NCBI GenBank assembly: GCA_050292445.1
Contig: JBNKLQ010000076.1
Coordinates: 1-22,750 of the forward strand
DNA length: 22,750 nt
DNA from: Leptofilum sp050292445
Lineage (GTDB): Bacteria > Chloroflexota > Anaerolineae > Promineifilales > Promineifilaceae
Direction: 5' to 3'
The translations under genes were made by a program, and so were the position numbers. Shown here piece by piece: positions 7,088 through 12,857 of the stretch. Within the stretch, counting starts at the first letter, position 1; every line of letters begins with the position of its first letter. Below the pieces are notes generated by a model. That model was not told the origin of the DNA. It did no database searches and was given only the letters and a program-made list of their open reading frames with translations.

Positions 7088-7177
7088 AGGAACGGAATTT
7101 AAATAAGGTGACGAAGTCGCTTCCTTACCGTTCCTTCAAGCTGACGATGCAATTCCATATTTTGTTTCATCGTCAGC
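7088..7177. other. two hairpins in the leader of the 182-residue gene
   Basis: AGGAACGG (7088-7095) pairs with CCGTTCCT (7128-7135), enclosing AAGG/CCTT and GAC/GTC inner pairs. GCTGACGATG (7140-7149) pairs perfectly with CATCGTCAGC (7168-7177) across an 18-base loop. On the minus strand the second hairpin comes first. The inner hairpin touches AAGG of the ribosome-binding region near 7085, so a translational effect is conceivable. There is no U-run, so these are not classical terminators. Confidence 0.5.
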
Positions 7178-7223
7178 CTTTATCGCGAAGGCCGCTTGTT
7201 TCGGTAATCAGTAATCGGTAGGT

Positions 7224-7270
7224 CAGTAATCAGTAAAAACTGTCCACTGGTTACTGCATACTGATTACTG
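7224..7270. repeat. CAGTAATCAGTA-family inverted-repeat spacer, copy 2
   Basis: CAGTAATCAGTA at 7224-7235 is perfectly complementary to TACTGATTACTG at 7259-7270, and further GGTAATCAGTAAT copies lie at about 7203-7215. It directly follows the stop of the DUF2089 gene on the minus strand. It is related to the spacer at 3443-3515. Confidence 0.65.
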
Positions 7271-7272
7271 GT

Positions 7273-7650
7273 TCAGCCTTCGCCGCGTAAAATTGCTAAA
7301 GCTTCTTCGGCCGACAGCTTGCCGCTGCTTAAGTCGCCCAGGACCGCCTGTTTTGTCTCTTCAGAAACTTCTGGTTCTGGTGGGCCAACTTCATACCCCA
7401 TCGCCTCAATCACTTCTGTGAGGCGGCTGCGGACGGCTGGATATGACATGCCCATCTCTTGCTCTACCCGGTTGATTTTGCCCTCGCACTTGATGAATGT
7501 CTCGATAAAGCTGAGCTGCTCGGGTGTGAGCTGGTACAGACGCCCCAGAGAGAAATGGCCCTCGATGCTGGTGTCGCAGTTGCGGCAGTGCAGCCGGGTA
7601 ACGTGTAAGGTGTCGTTGCAGATGGGGCATTGGCCAATTACAGAATTCAT
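7273..7650 (-). CDS. DUF2089 family zinc-ribbon/HTH regulator with SHOCT-like C-terminus
   Basis: The 125-residue protein begins with a four-cysteine zinc ribbon (C8, C11, C22, C25: CPIC and CRNC). Next is a helical HTH-like region (about 42-86; LTPEQLSFIETFIKCEGKI, then MSYPAVRSRLTEVIEAMGY) as in DUF2089 proteins, which resemble sigma-region-4-type DNA-binding folds. The C-terminus (about 98-125) is a SHOCT-like hairpin (VLGDLSSGKLS.. EALAIL). AAGGAG nine bases before 7650 supports the start. It is the only DNA-binding candidate in the cluster. Its start is preceded by a 13-bp perfect inverted repeat (7663-7718) that may be its own operator. It probably regulates the surrounding genes, and its SHOCT-like tail could connect it to the other proteins that share that module. 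Confidence 0.88.
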   Translation of the reverse strand: MNSVIGQCPICNDTLHVTRLHCRNCDTSIEGHFSLGRLYQLTPEQLSFIETFIKCEGKINRVEQEMGMSYPAVRSRLTEVIEAMGYEVGPPEPEVSEETKQAVLGDLSSGKLSAEEALAILRGEG

Positions 7651-7662
7651 GTATTTTGTCTC

Positions 7663-7718
7663 CTTAAAATGTCAAAAAGAAAAAGATTGCTGACAGTGAT
7701 GATACTTGACATTTTAAG
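7663..7718. promoter_or_regulatory. 13-bp perfect inverted repeat before the DUF2089 start (operator or RBS-occluding hairpin)
   Basis: CTTAAAATGTCAA at 7663-7675 is exactly complementary to TTGACATTTTAAG at 7706-7718, separated by 30 bases. On the minus strand the second arm runs into the AAGGAG ribosome-binding site of the DUF2089 gene. Both arms contain TTGACA on one strand. Either a protein-binding operator or an RNA hairpin controlling translation fits the position. Confidence 0.6.
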
Positions 7719-7733
7719 TATTCGTCCAACAGG

Positions 7734-8456
7734 TTAAACAAGTTCAAGTTGCTCTTTGTGTTCCAAAGGTTCTTTTTGTTTGGCCAGTAACGGCCGTATC
7801 ATTAAGCTACCCGTGCTGATTTTTGCTTTTATCCGGCCCGCGCCATTGCCCAGCGTGCCCTGGAGCTTACTGCCGACAAAGTGCCGCTCCTCATGAGAGT
7901 CAGTGAGAGGCAGTAAGCATTTCAGGCTGCCCGTGACGGTTTGGGCCGACAGTTTGGCACTGGTGCTTTGGGGCAGGGCGAGCACGATTTCGCCTGTCAC
8001 TGTTTCAAAGCGGTGATTGTCTTCTGTGAGTTCGCCTGAGTAGCTGAGCTTACCAGTGATAGTTTTGGCGTAGATGGGGCCTTGAATTTCTTTTAAGGTT
8101 AGCTTGCCGGTAATGACTCGCGCGGTGACGGGGGCTTGAACACCCTCTACCTTTAGCTTGCCGGTAACGGTTTTGGCATGAACTTCGCAGTGGGTGGGTA
8201 GGTGGATGGTGAGGTCTGCTTTGGGATGGTCGTTATTGAACAGACGGCTGAGGCTTTGCAGAATCGTTTCATCTTGCTCAGCACGTACCACAATTGTGTC
8301 GCCTTGTCGTTCTACCCAAACATCCATATGGCGGTAGGTGGCATCTACAGTGATGACTTTTTCGGTAGACGGCCGTATCGTTACTGAACCAATTTCCACC
8401 AACACATCTAGCTTTGTCTGTTCATCTGCTGCTTCTACAAACTGAATCGTTTTCAT
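7734..8456 (-). CDS. DUF4097-like beta-repeat protein, 240 residues
   Basis: This soluble, beta-rich protein has roughly 19-residue repeats around a V/I-TGKL core (TVTGKLKVEG, VITGKLTLKE, TITGKLSYSG, TVTGEIVLAL, TVTGSLKCLL, ISTGSLMIRP), as in the DUF4097 family. There is no signal peptide, TM helix or SHOCT-like tail. The charged C-terminus is KQKEPLEHKEQLELV. It is the first gene after the promoter at 8517-8545, separated by 83 bases from the DUF2089 gene. A related but longer repeat protein is at 4611-5864. DUF4097 proteins are thought to have a beta-propeller or solenoid-like form and are often linked to envelope stress; the actual ligand here is unknown. The ribosome-binding site is weak (AAAGAAA). 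Confidence 0.8.
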   Translation of the reverse strand: MKTIQFVEAADEQTKLDVLVEIGSVTIRPSTEKVITVDATYRHMDVWVERQGDTIVVRAEQDETILQSLSRLFNNDHPKADLTIHLPTHCEVHAKTVTGKLKVEGVQAPVTARVITGKLTLKEIQGPIYAKTITGKLSYSGELTEDNHRFETVTGEIVLALPQSTSAKLSAQTVTGSLKCLLPLTDSHEERHFVGSKLQGTLGNGAGRIKAKISTGSLMIRPLLAKQKEPLEHKEQLELV

Positions 8457-8463
8457 TTTCTTT

Positions 8464-8542
8464 GCGCCATGTTGTAAAAATTAACTTGCACCTCAATAAA
8501 ATTAACAGATGAGCGAATAATAGTTTATTTTTCGCGCCATGT
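8464..8542. promoter_or_regulatory. direct repeat GCGCCATGT flanking the promoter (possible operator pair)
   Basis: GCGCCATGT occurs at 8464-8472 and again at 8534-8542, with T-rich flanks conserved on the left of both. The second copy overlaps the -35 element and spacer of the 8517-8545 promoter. The first lies just before the start codon of the DUF4097 gene. The 70-base spacing is close to seven helical turns, which would suit a looped or cooperatively bound regulator. Confidence 0.4.
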
Positions 8543-8545
8543 CAA
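8517..8545 (-). promoter_or_regulatory. sigma70-type promoter of the DUF4097/DUF2089/SHOCT cluster
   Basis: On the minus strand TTGACA (8545-8540) is followed after exactly 17 bases by TATTAT (8522-8517). The expected start is near 8510, giving a leader of about 54 bases. Upstream (8546-8640) is an unusually AT-rich stretch of about 95 bases with A/T tracts that could act as an UP element; I see no gene or terminator hairpin in it. Confidence 0.75.
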
Positions 8546-8648
8546 GCGTTTTTTGAAGAAAATCGAAGAATTCGTTGATTATTTGAATAAATTACTCAAA
8601 AATATCAATAAATCTAAAGAATATTCAAAATTCTAGGTTGGAGAGAGA

Positions 8649-10115
8649 TTATTGGAGGGAGGAAACGGCCGTTTCCCGCTGTTCTTGTTGAATATGCCAG
8701 CGCCATTCGCGCATGTTCAGCACTACCATAGTGCTGTAAGCCAGGGCGCAAAGGCTTAGGAAGAAGAGCGGGCCATAGTTTTGCAGGCGAATTGCCAGCC
8801 CAACGCCAGCCCAAGCATAGAGCGCCAGGCCTAGCTCCACCAGCATAATCCAGTCAAAGTTTAGCTCCAGCAGCGGCGACTGGTTCCGGTTGCCCTGTTT
8901 GGGCGTACGTACAAATGTGTGCTCGCGCCGGGTGGAGAATGCTTGCAGAATGGCCCGGCCATTGCTTGGAGCCATGCCAATGGCAATGAGCACCATGGTG
9001 GGAAAGTGGCGTAGCCGCCACAGCCAATCTTTGTAAAGCACCCGCTGGCTCATAACAAACAGCAGCGGCTGGCCAATCCCCGCCACAGAAAAAAGCAACA
9101 TCCATGACGAGAAGTGAAAATCAAGCAGCAGCAGGGGGATTTGTAGCAGCAACAGTAGCATGAGAAACACGTTGGTATTGTAAGCTGACATCGACATGAG
9201 GGCATAAAATCGGGCCAAAGGGCTGTGTTGGCGGGCGGTGGTGATGGCACGGCGGTATTTCAGCAAACATTGCGAAGAGCCTTTGGACCAGCGGGCCTGC
9301 TGGCTTTTGTAGGCCGAAATTGTGGTGGGCAATTCAGCAGGAGACTGCACTTCATTTAAAAAGAGGCATTGCCAGTTACGCAGCACGGCGCGGGTGCTGA
9401 GACACAAATCTTCGCAAACCGTGTCGCTGTGCCAGCCACCGGCATCCTCCAGGCAGGCACGCCGCCATACGCCGCCCGCGCCATTAAACTTGGGGAACAA
9501 ATTGGCCCGATGGCGTACCGTTTGTTCCATGGCAAAATGTTTGTCCAGGGCAATGGCTTGGGCGCTGGTTAGGGAGGAACGGCCGTCATTCAAATGTCCC
9601 CAGCGCGTTTGCACCATGCCCAACACTGGATTGTCAGTGAAATGGGGTATTGTTTGCTGCAAAAAGTCCGGCTGCGGTTGAAAGTCTGCATCAAAAATGG
9701 CGAGGAATTCGCCGCTGGCCTGGGTCAAGGCGTGAGCCAGCGCGCCAGCTTTGTACCCTTCGCGGCTGGTGCGGTGTACCAGGGAGATGTTGGCACCTCT
9801 TTCCTTATAATAAGCAACTAACTGCGCAGCTCGCTCTGTGGTGCTGTCGGTAGAATCATCGACGACCTGGATTTGCAGCTTGTGGGTGGGGTAATGTAGG
9901 GAAACGGCCGTATGGATTAATCGCTCCACCACAAATGGCTCGTTAAAGATGGGCAGCTGTACCGTTACGCTGGGCGGGTTGTCGGGCAGCGGCGGGGTGG
10001 GGGATGTCTCGTGCCGGTGTTGCCAATAGAGGGCCACGGTGAGCAGCCCAAACAGCCCGTACAATGCTAATCCGCCGAGCGCCGTGAAGTACAGAATGAG
10101 AACGAAACTACTCAT
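8649..10115 (-). CDS. membrane glycosyltransferase family 2 (cellulose synthase-like)
   Basis: This 488-residue processive-type GT2 has an N-terminal TM helix (VLILYFTALGGLALYGLFGLL, about residues 5-25). A cytoplasmic GT-A domain follows with the D,D,D,QxxRW set: VVDDSTDS (86-88), FDADFQP (142-144), TVCED (232-236) and QQARW (272-276). Four or so TM helices occupy about 310-480 (for example NVFLMLLLLLQIPLLLLDF). Similar proteins make beta-linked glycans or glycolipids from nucleotide sugars; the donor cannot be read from the sequence. The ATG at 10113-10115 overlaps the stop of the DUF951 gene in an ATGA junction, so the two are translationally coupled. It ends 104 bases before the cluster promoter region and is probably a separate function. 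Confidence 0.9.
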   Translation of the reverse strand: MSSFVLILYFTALGGLALYGLFGLLTVALYWQHRHETSPTPPLPDNPPSVTVQLPIFNEPFVVERLIHTAVSLHYPTHKLQIQVVDDSTDSTTERAAQLVAYYKERGANISLVHRTSREGYKAGALAHALTQASGEFLAIFDADFQPQPDFLQQTIPHFTDNPVLGMVQTRWGHLNDGRSSLTSAQAIALDKHFAMEQTVRHRANLFPKFNGAGGVWRRACLEDAGGWHSDTVCEDLCLSTRAVLRNWQCLFLNEVQSPAELPTTISAYKSQQARWSKGSSQCLLKYRRAITTARQHSPLARFYALMSMSAYNTNVFLMLLLLLQIPLLLLDFHFSSWMLLFSVAGIGQPLLFVMSQRVLYKDWLWRLRHFPTMVLIAIGMAPSNGRAILQAFSTRREHTFVRTPKQGNRNQSPLLELNFDWIMLVELGLALYAWAGVGLAIRLQNYGPLFFLSLCALAYSTMVVLNMREWRWHIQQEQRETAVSSLQ

Positions 10116-10336
10116 TCGTCGGTTGCATCTGTCTGGTTGGCTTCATCAGAGGCGGGTTTAACGATGGTTTTGAACCGTTTGTTGAAGACGCCGCGAGGGA
10201 GCATGACCCGGCGGCCGCACGTTTGGCAGATCAGACCGACATCGGTGCCCACCCGCACCACTTCCCATTCATAACTGCCGCAGGGGTGCGGCTTCCGCAG
10301 GCGCACGATGTCGCCCAAATGAATTTCTACATACAT
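10112..10336 (-). CDS. DUF951 family protein
   Basis: The 74-residue protein has the family's hallmark sequence: VEIHLGDIVRLRKPHPCGSYEWEV near the N-terminus, then GLICQTCGRRVMLPRGVFNKR with a CxxC. The cysteines suggest a small metal-binding or nucleic-acid-binding beta-barrel-like fold; function in the family is unestablished. The tail is acidic (SDEANQTDATDE). Its stop overlaps the start of the GT2 gene. A consensus -10 element lies immediately before its ATG, so the mRNA may be leaderless. Confidence 0.9.
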   Translation of the reverse strand: MYVEIHLGDIVRLRKPHPCGSYEWEVVRVGTDVGLICQTCGRRVMLPRGVFNKRFKTIVKPASDEANQTDATDE

Positions 10337-10344
10337 GGGGAGGG

Positions 10345-10373
10345 ATTATAGGCAAGGCAACGATGGTCGCCAA
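10345..10373 (-). promoter_or_regulatory. promoter of the DUF951-GT2 pair, predicted leaderless
   Basis: On the minus strand TTGGCG (10373-10368), a 17-base spacer and TATAAT (10350-10345) are seen. Initiation about seven bases downstream would fall within two or three bases of the ATG at 10336, and no Shine-Dalgarno precedes that ATG (the bases are CCCTCCCC). Confidence 0.6.
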
Positions 10374-10456
10374 TACGATTTACGGCCGTCTGCCCCATGC
10401 ATTCTAAACAACCGGTGAACCCTTGCCTTGCGCGCCTTTCATCATTCGCCCCCAAT

Positions 10457-10486
10457 TTGCCTGCAAGGTATACTTTATTTTATAAA
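10457..10486 (+). promoter_or_regulatory. candidate promoter of the peptidase-HD gene pair
   Basis: TTGCCT (10457-10462), an 18-base spacer and TATAAA (10481-10486) lie 36 bases before the peptidase ATG. The divergent region 10337-10521 also holds one ACGGCCGT palindrome at 10382-10389 and nothing else recognisable. Confidence 0.4.
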
Positions 10487-10521
10487 GATTGAAGGAGCTA
10501 ACAGTTTAGGGTAATAAAATT

Positions 10522-11268
10522 ATGTTTCGAGAACCACCATTATCGCGTTATGATTTGAATTTTTCTATATTTGGGTTTGATGTGCGTGTTCACCCATTTT
10601 TTTGGGTAATGTGCCTAATTCTTGGCTTTTCCCCTGATGGTTTAGAGCGTATTGGAACTTGGATTGTCCTTGTATTTATTTCAATTTTAATTCATGAGTT
10701 AGGCCATTCCTTCATGATGCGAAAATTTGGCATAGACTCCCATATTGTTCTTCACTCTTTTGGTGGCTTAGCAATTCCAAGATCGGCAAGAAGGAGTCAA
10801 CTCGATTGGATACGCCAGATTATGATCTCATTAGCTGGTCCTTTTGCGGGATTTTTGTTTGGCGGAATTGTAATAGGGATTGTGTATGCGTCCGGAGGTA
10901 TTGTTTATTTCACTGAGGTATTTGATTTTCTCCCGATTCCTGTGGCTTTTACACTTGTTAGCGGCCGAGGCGGAGAAATGTTGAATGATGCAATATGGAT
11001 AATTATTTGGATCAATACCTTCTGGGGTCTTATCAATCTGCTCCCAGTCTTTCCTCTTGATGGAGGCCAGGTGGCTAGGCATCTTTTTATTCGATTTGAC
11101 CCGTGGAATGGGGGTCGCAATTCTTTGTGGCTCTCGGTGCTTACAGGTGCTGCTTTGGCTATTGGGGGCTATGTTTTGTTAGACAGCTTGTTTATGGCAT
11201 TTATGTTTGGGATTTTGGCCGCACAAAGTTACCAGATGATTCAAGGGGGCGTTGGCCCTCGATTTTGA
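10522..11268 (+). CDS. site-2-protease-type (M50) intramembrane metallopeptidase
   Basis: This 248-residue polytopic protein has the zinc site HELGH (H58, E59, H62) inside a hydrophobic helix and the second motif NLLPVFPLDGG (172-182, third ligand D180), the two signatures of S2P/RIP proteases. About six TM segments are visible. There is no PDZ or CBS domain, so it belongs to the short group. Such enzymes cut membrane-bound regulators or peptides. Codon use is strongly A/T-ending (ttt, att, tta, aat) compared with the genes around it, and it carries no ACGGCCGT palindrome. Its TGA overlaps the ATG of the HD gene (TGATG), implying coupled translation. A weak AGGG precedes the start. Confidence 0.88.
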   Translation: MFREPPLSRYDLNFSIFGFDVRVHPFFWVMCLILGFSPDGLERIGTWIVLVFISILIHELGHSFMMRKFGIDSHIVLHSFGGLAIPRSARRSQLDWIRQIMISLAGPFAGFLFGGIVIGIVYASGGIVYFTEVFDFLPIPVAFTLVSGRGGEMLNDAIWIIIWINTFWGLINLLPVFPLDGGQVARHLFIRFDPWNGGRNSLWLSVLTGAALAIGGYVLLDSLFMAFMFGILAAQSYQMIQGGVGPRF

Positions 11269-11786
11269 TGGTGCGTTATCGTCTATGGCAATTTTGGCAG
11301 ATTGTAACGGCCGTTCCTCTAGAACCGTCCGCACGCGCCGAAGTTGCGGCCATTTTGTCCCCCAGCGAGCTGTCCTTGTTTGAGCGGTTTGCTTTGAATG
11401 ACCAATGGCACAGTTACCGCGTGATGAAGATGTTGCGGGAGGCAGGCCACAACCAGCCTGTCTTGTTGGTTGCTGCCCTTTTACACGACGTCGGCAAAAC
11501 AAAGCTAACGCTTTCCATTTGGGAGCGGTCGCTCATTGTGTTGGCCTCCATTTTACTGCCCCGGCAAACGGCCGTTTGGGGGCAGGGTGAAGCGGTGGGC
11601 TGGAAACGGCCGTTTGTGGTCAAGATGCAGCACCCCGCCTGGAGCGCCGAGATGGCCACGGCTGCGGGCAGCGATACGCAGGTTGTTAGCCTTATCCAGC
11701 GGCACCAGGATCCCATCGCGCCAGACGACCAGAGTGAAGAAGCACGGCTGCTGCGCCTGCTGCAATGGGCGGATGATCAGAACTAG
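11268..11786 (+). CDS. HD-domain metal-dependent phosphohydrolase-like protein
   Basis: The 172-residue protein has the HD signature: H48 (WHSYRVMKML), H73-D74 (LLHDVGK), then downstream histidines in MQHPAWSAEMA and IQRHQDP. I set the start at 11268, where the ATG shares its A with the peptidase TGA. The longer frame to 11103 would overlap the peptidase by 165 bases. The substrate (nucleotide or cyclic nucleotide) is unknown. A hydrophobic stretch at about 88-98 (SLIVLASILLP) may touch the membrane. It contains three ACGGCCGT palindromes (11307, 11568, 11606), unlike its coupled partner. An inverted-repeat spacer follows. Confidence 0.85.
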   Translation: MVRYRLWQFWQIVTAVPLEPSARAEVAAILSPSELSLFERFALNDQWHSYRVMKMLREAGHNQPVLLVAALLHDVGKTKLTLSIWERSLIVLASILLPRQTAVWGQGEAVGWKRPFVVKMQHPAWSAEMATAAGSDTQVVSLIQRHQDPIAPDDQSEEARLLRLLQWADDQN

Positions 11787-11803
11787 AACAGGAAACAGTG
11801 GGT

Positions 11804-11856
11804 GAGTGAAAAGTAAAAAGTGGGTTCTAACTGGCACCACTTTTCACTTTTTACTC
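11804..11856. repeat. GTGAAAAGT-family inverted-repeat spacer, copy 2
   Basis: GAGTGAAAAGTAAAAAGTGG starting at 11804 is complementary, with about two mismatches, to the segment ending at 11856 (CCACTTTTCAC..TTTACTC). It fills most of the 90-base gap between the HD gene and the next gene. It is the same family as 4547-4604 on the other side of the window. Confidence 0.7.
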
Positions 11857-11876
11857 TGAATCGAAAGTGAAAACGT

Positions 11877-12857
11877 ATGAAGACACAAACCATCACCATC
11901 ATCGGCCTTGATCGCGTGGGCGCATCCGTTGGACTGGCGCTGAAAAATTCATCACTGGAAGTGACAGTGATTGGCCATGATGCTGACGCAGCCAAAGGCA
12001 AAGTTGCCAAAGAAACGATGCTGGCTATCGACCAGGCTGAATGGAATTTGGTGAATGCCGCCCGCAAAGCGGACATTTTGGTCATTACTACCCCGGTGGC
12101 TGACTTGGAGAGCGTTTTACAGGTAATTGGCAGCGAGCTTCAGCCGCATACGCTGGTGCTGGATTTTTCCAGCCTGAAGCGGCTGGGTCTGGATTGGGCG
12201 GAACAATATCTGCACCAGGGCCATTACGTCGGGGCGATGCCTGTTCTGGCTGCCCCGTATCTAACAGACGGCCGTTCCGAACCCAGCACCGCCACCCCAG
12301 ACCTTTTCAAAAATAGCGCCTTCTGCCTGATGCCTTCGCCCAATGCCGATCCGCAAGCGGTGGAAACGGCCGTAAACTTTGGTCTGTTGCTAGGGGCTTT
12401 GCCTTACTTTGTGGACCCCGATGAATACGACAGCCTGGTGCAGGGCAGCGAAACCATGCCGGCTCTTATCTCTCTGGCGATGTTTAACACCATGCAAAAG
12501 GCCACTGGCTGGCGCGACATGCTGCGCTTTGCTGGCTTACCGTTTGCCCTCATGACACGGCCGTTGCAAAATGAGCAAGATATTCCGCTGCATGCCTTAC
12601 AAAATCGGGAAGCCACCCTACGCTGGCTGGACGCCATGATGGACGAACTAAAAGCAGTACGCCGCTTGATTTACGAAGAGAACGATGAGGTGCTTTCGGC
12701 CCTGACTGAACAGCTTGCCACGGAACGAGAAAAATGGTTCAATGCACGCCAGAAAAACGATTGGGACGAACGCAAATCGCCGCCCATTCGCCCGCGCACC
12801 ATGAGCCAACATCTGTTTGGTGGCTTTGCGCGGCAGGGAGAGGATGACGATGAGTAG
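11877..12857 (+). CDS. prephenate/arogenate dehydrogenase-like NAD(P)-binding protein
   Basis: This 326-residue protein has an N-terminal Rossmann fold: strand ITIIG, loop GLDRVGAS, then VIGHDAD, the strand ADILVITTPV and LVLDFSSLKR. This order is that of TyrA-family dehydrogenases. A helical C-terminal domain follows (about 175-326). The dinucleotide loop departs from GxGxxG (G-L-D-R-V-G). The position expected to hold the TyrA HP(M/I)AG catalytic histidine reads VGAMPVLA, so true prephenate dehydrogenase activity is doubtful. It could be a diverged dehydrogenase of another substrate. Its last bases overlap the start of the GT4 gene, suggesting coexpression with it. The C-terminal tail is acidic (GEDDDE). 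Confidence 0.7.
   Translation: MKTQTITIIGLDRVGASVGLALKNSSLEVTVIGHDADAAKGKVAKETMLAIDQAEWNLVNAARKADILVITTPVADLESVLQVIGSELQPHTLVLDFSSLKRLGLDWAEQYLHQGHYVGAMPVLAAPYLTDGRSEPSTATPDLFKNSAFCLMPSPNADPQAVETAVNFGLLLGALPYFVDPDEYDSLVQGSETMPALISLAMFNTMQKATGWRDMLRFAGLPFALMTRPLQNEQDIPLHALQNREATLRWLDAMMDELKAVRRLIYEENDEVLSALTEQLATEREKWFNARQKNDWDERKSPPIRPRTMSQHLFGGFARQGEDDDE

Noticed and set aside
3443..7270. CRISPR array from the CAGTAATCAGTA repeats
   Set aside because: The words are irregular, self-complementary and lack unique spacers of constant length. No cas gene is present.
10337..10521. Replication origin at the strand-switch point
   Set aside because: There is no DnaA-box cluster, dnaA/dnaN gene or clear AT-rich unwinding element. 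The region is adequately explained by divergent promoters.
11103..11267. Longer start for the HD-domain protein
   Set aside because: It would overlap the peptidase by 165 bases in another frame. The TGATG junction gives a natural coupled start at 11268.
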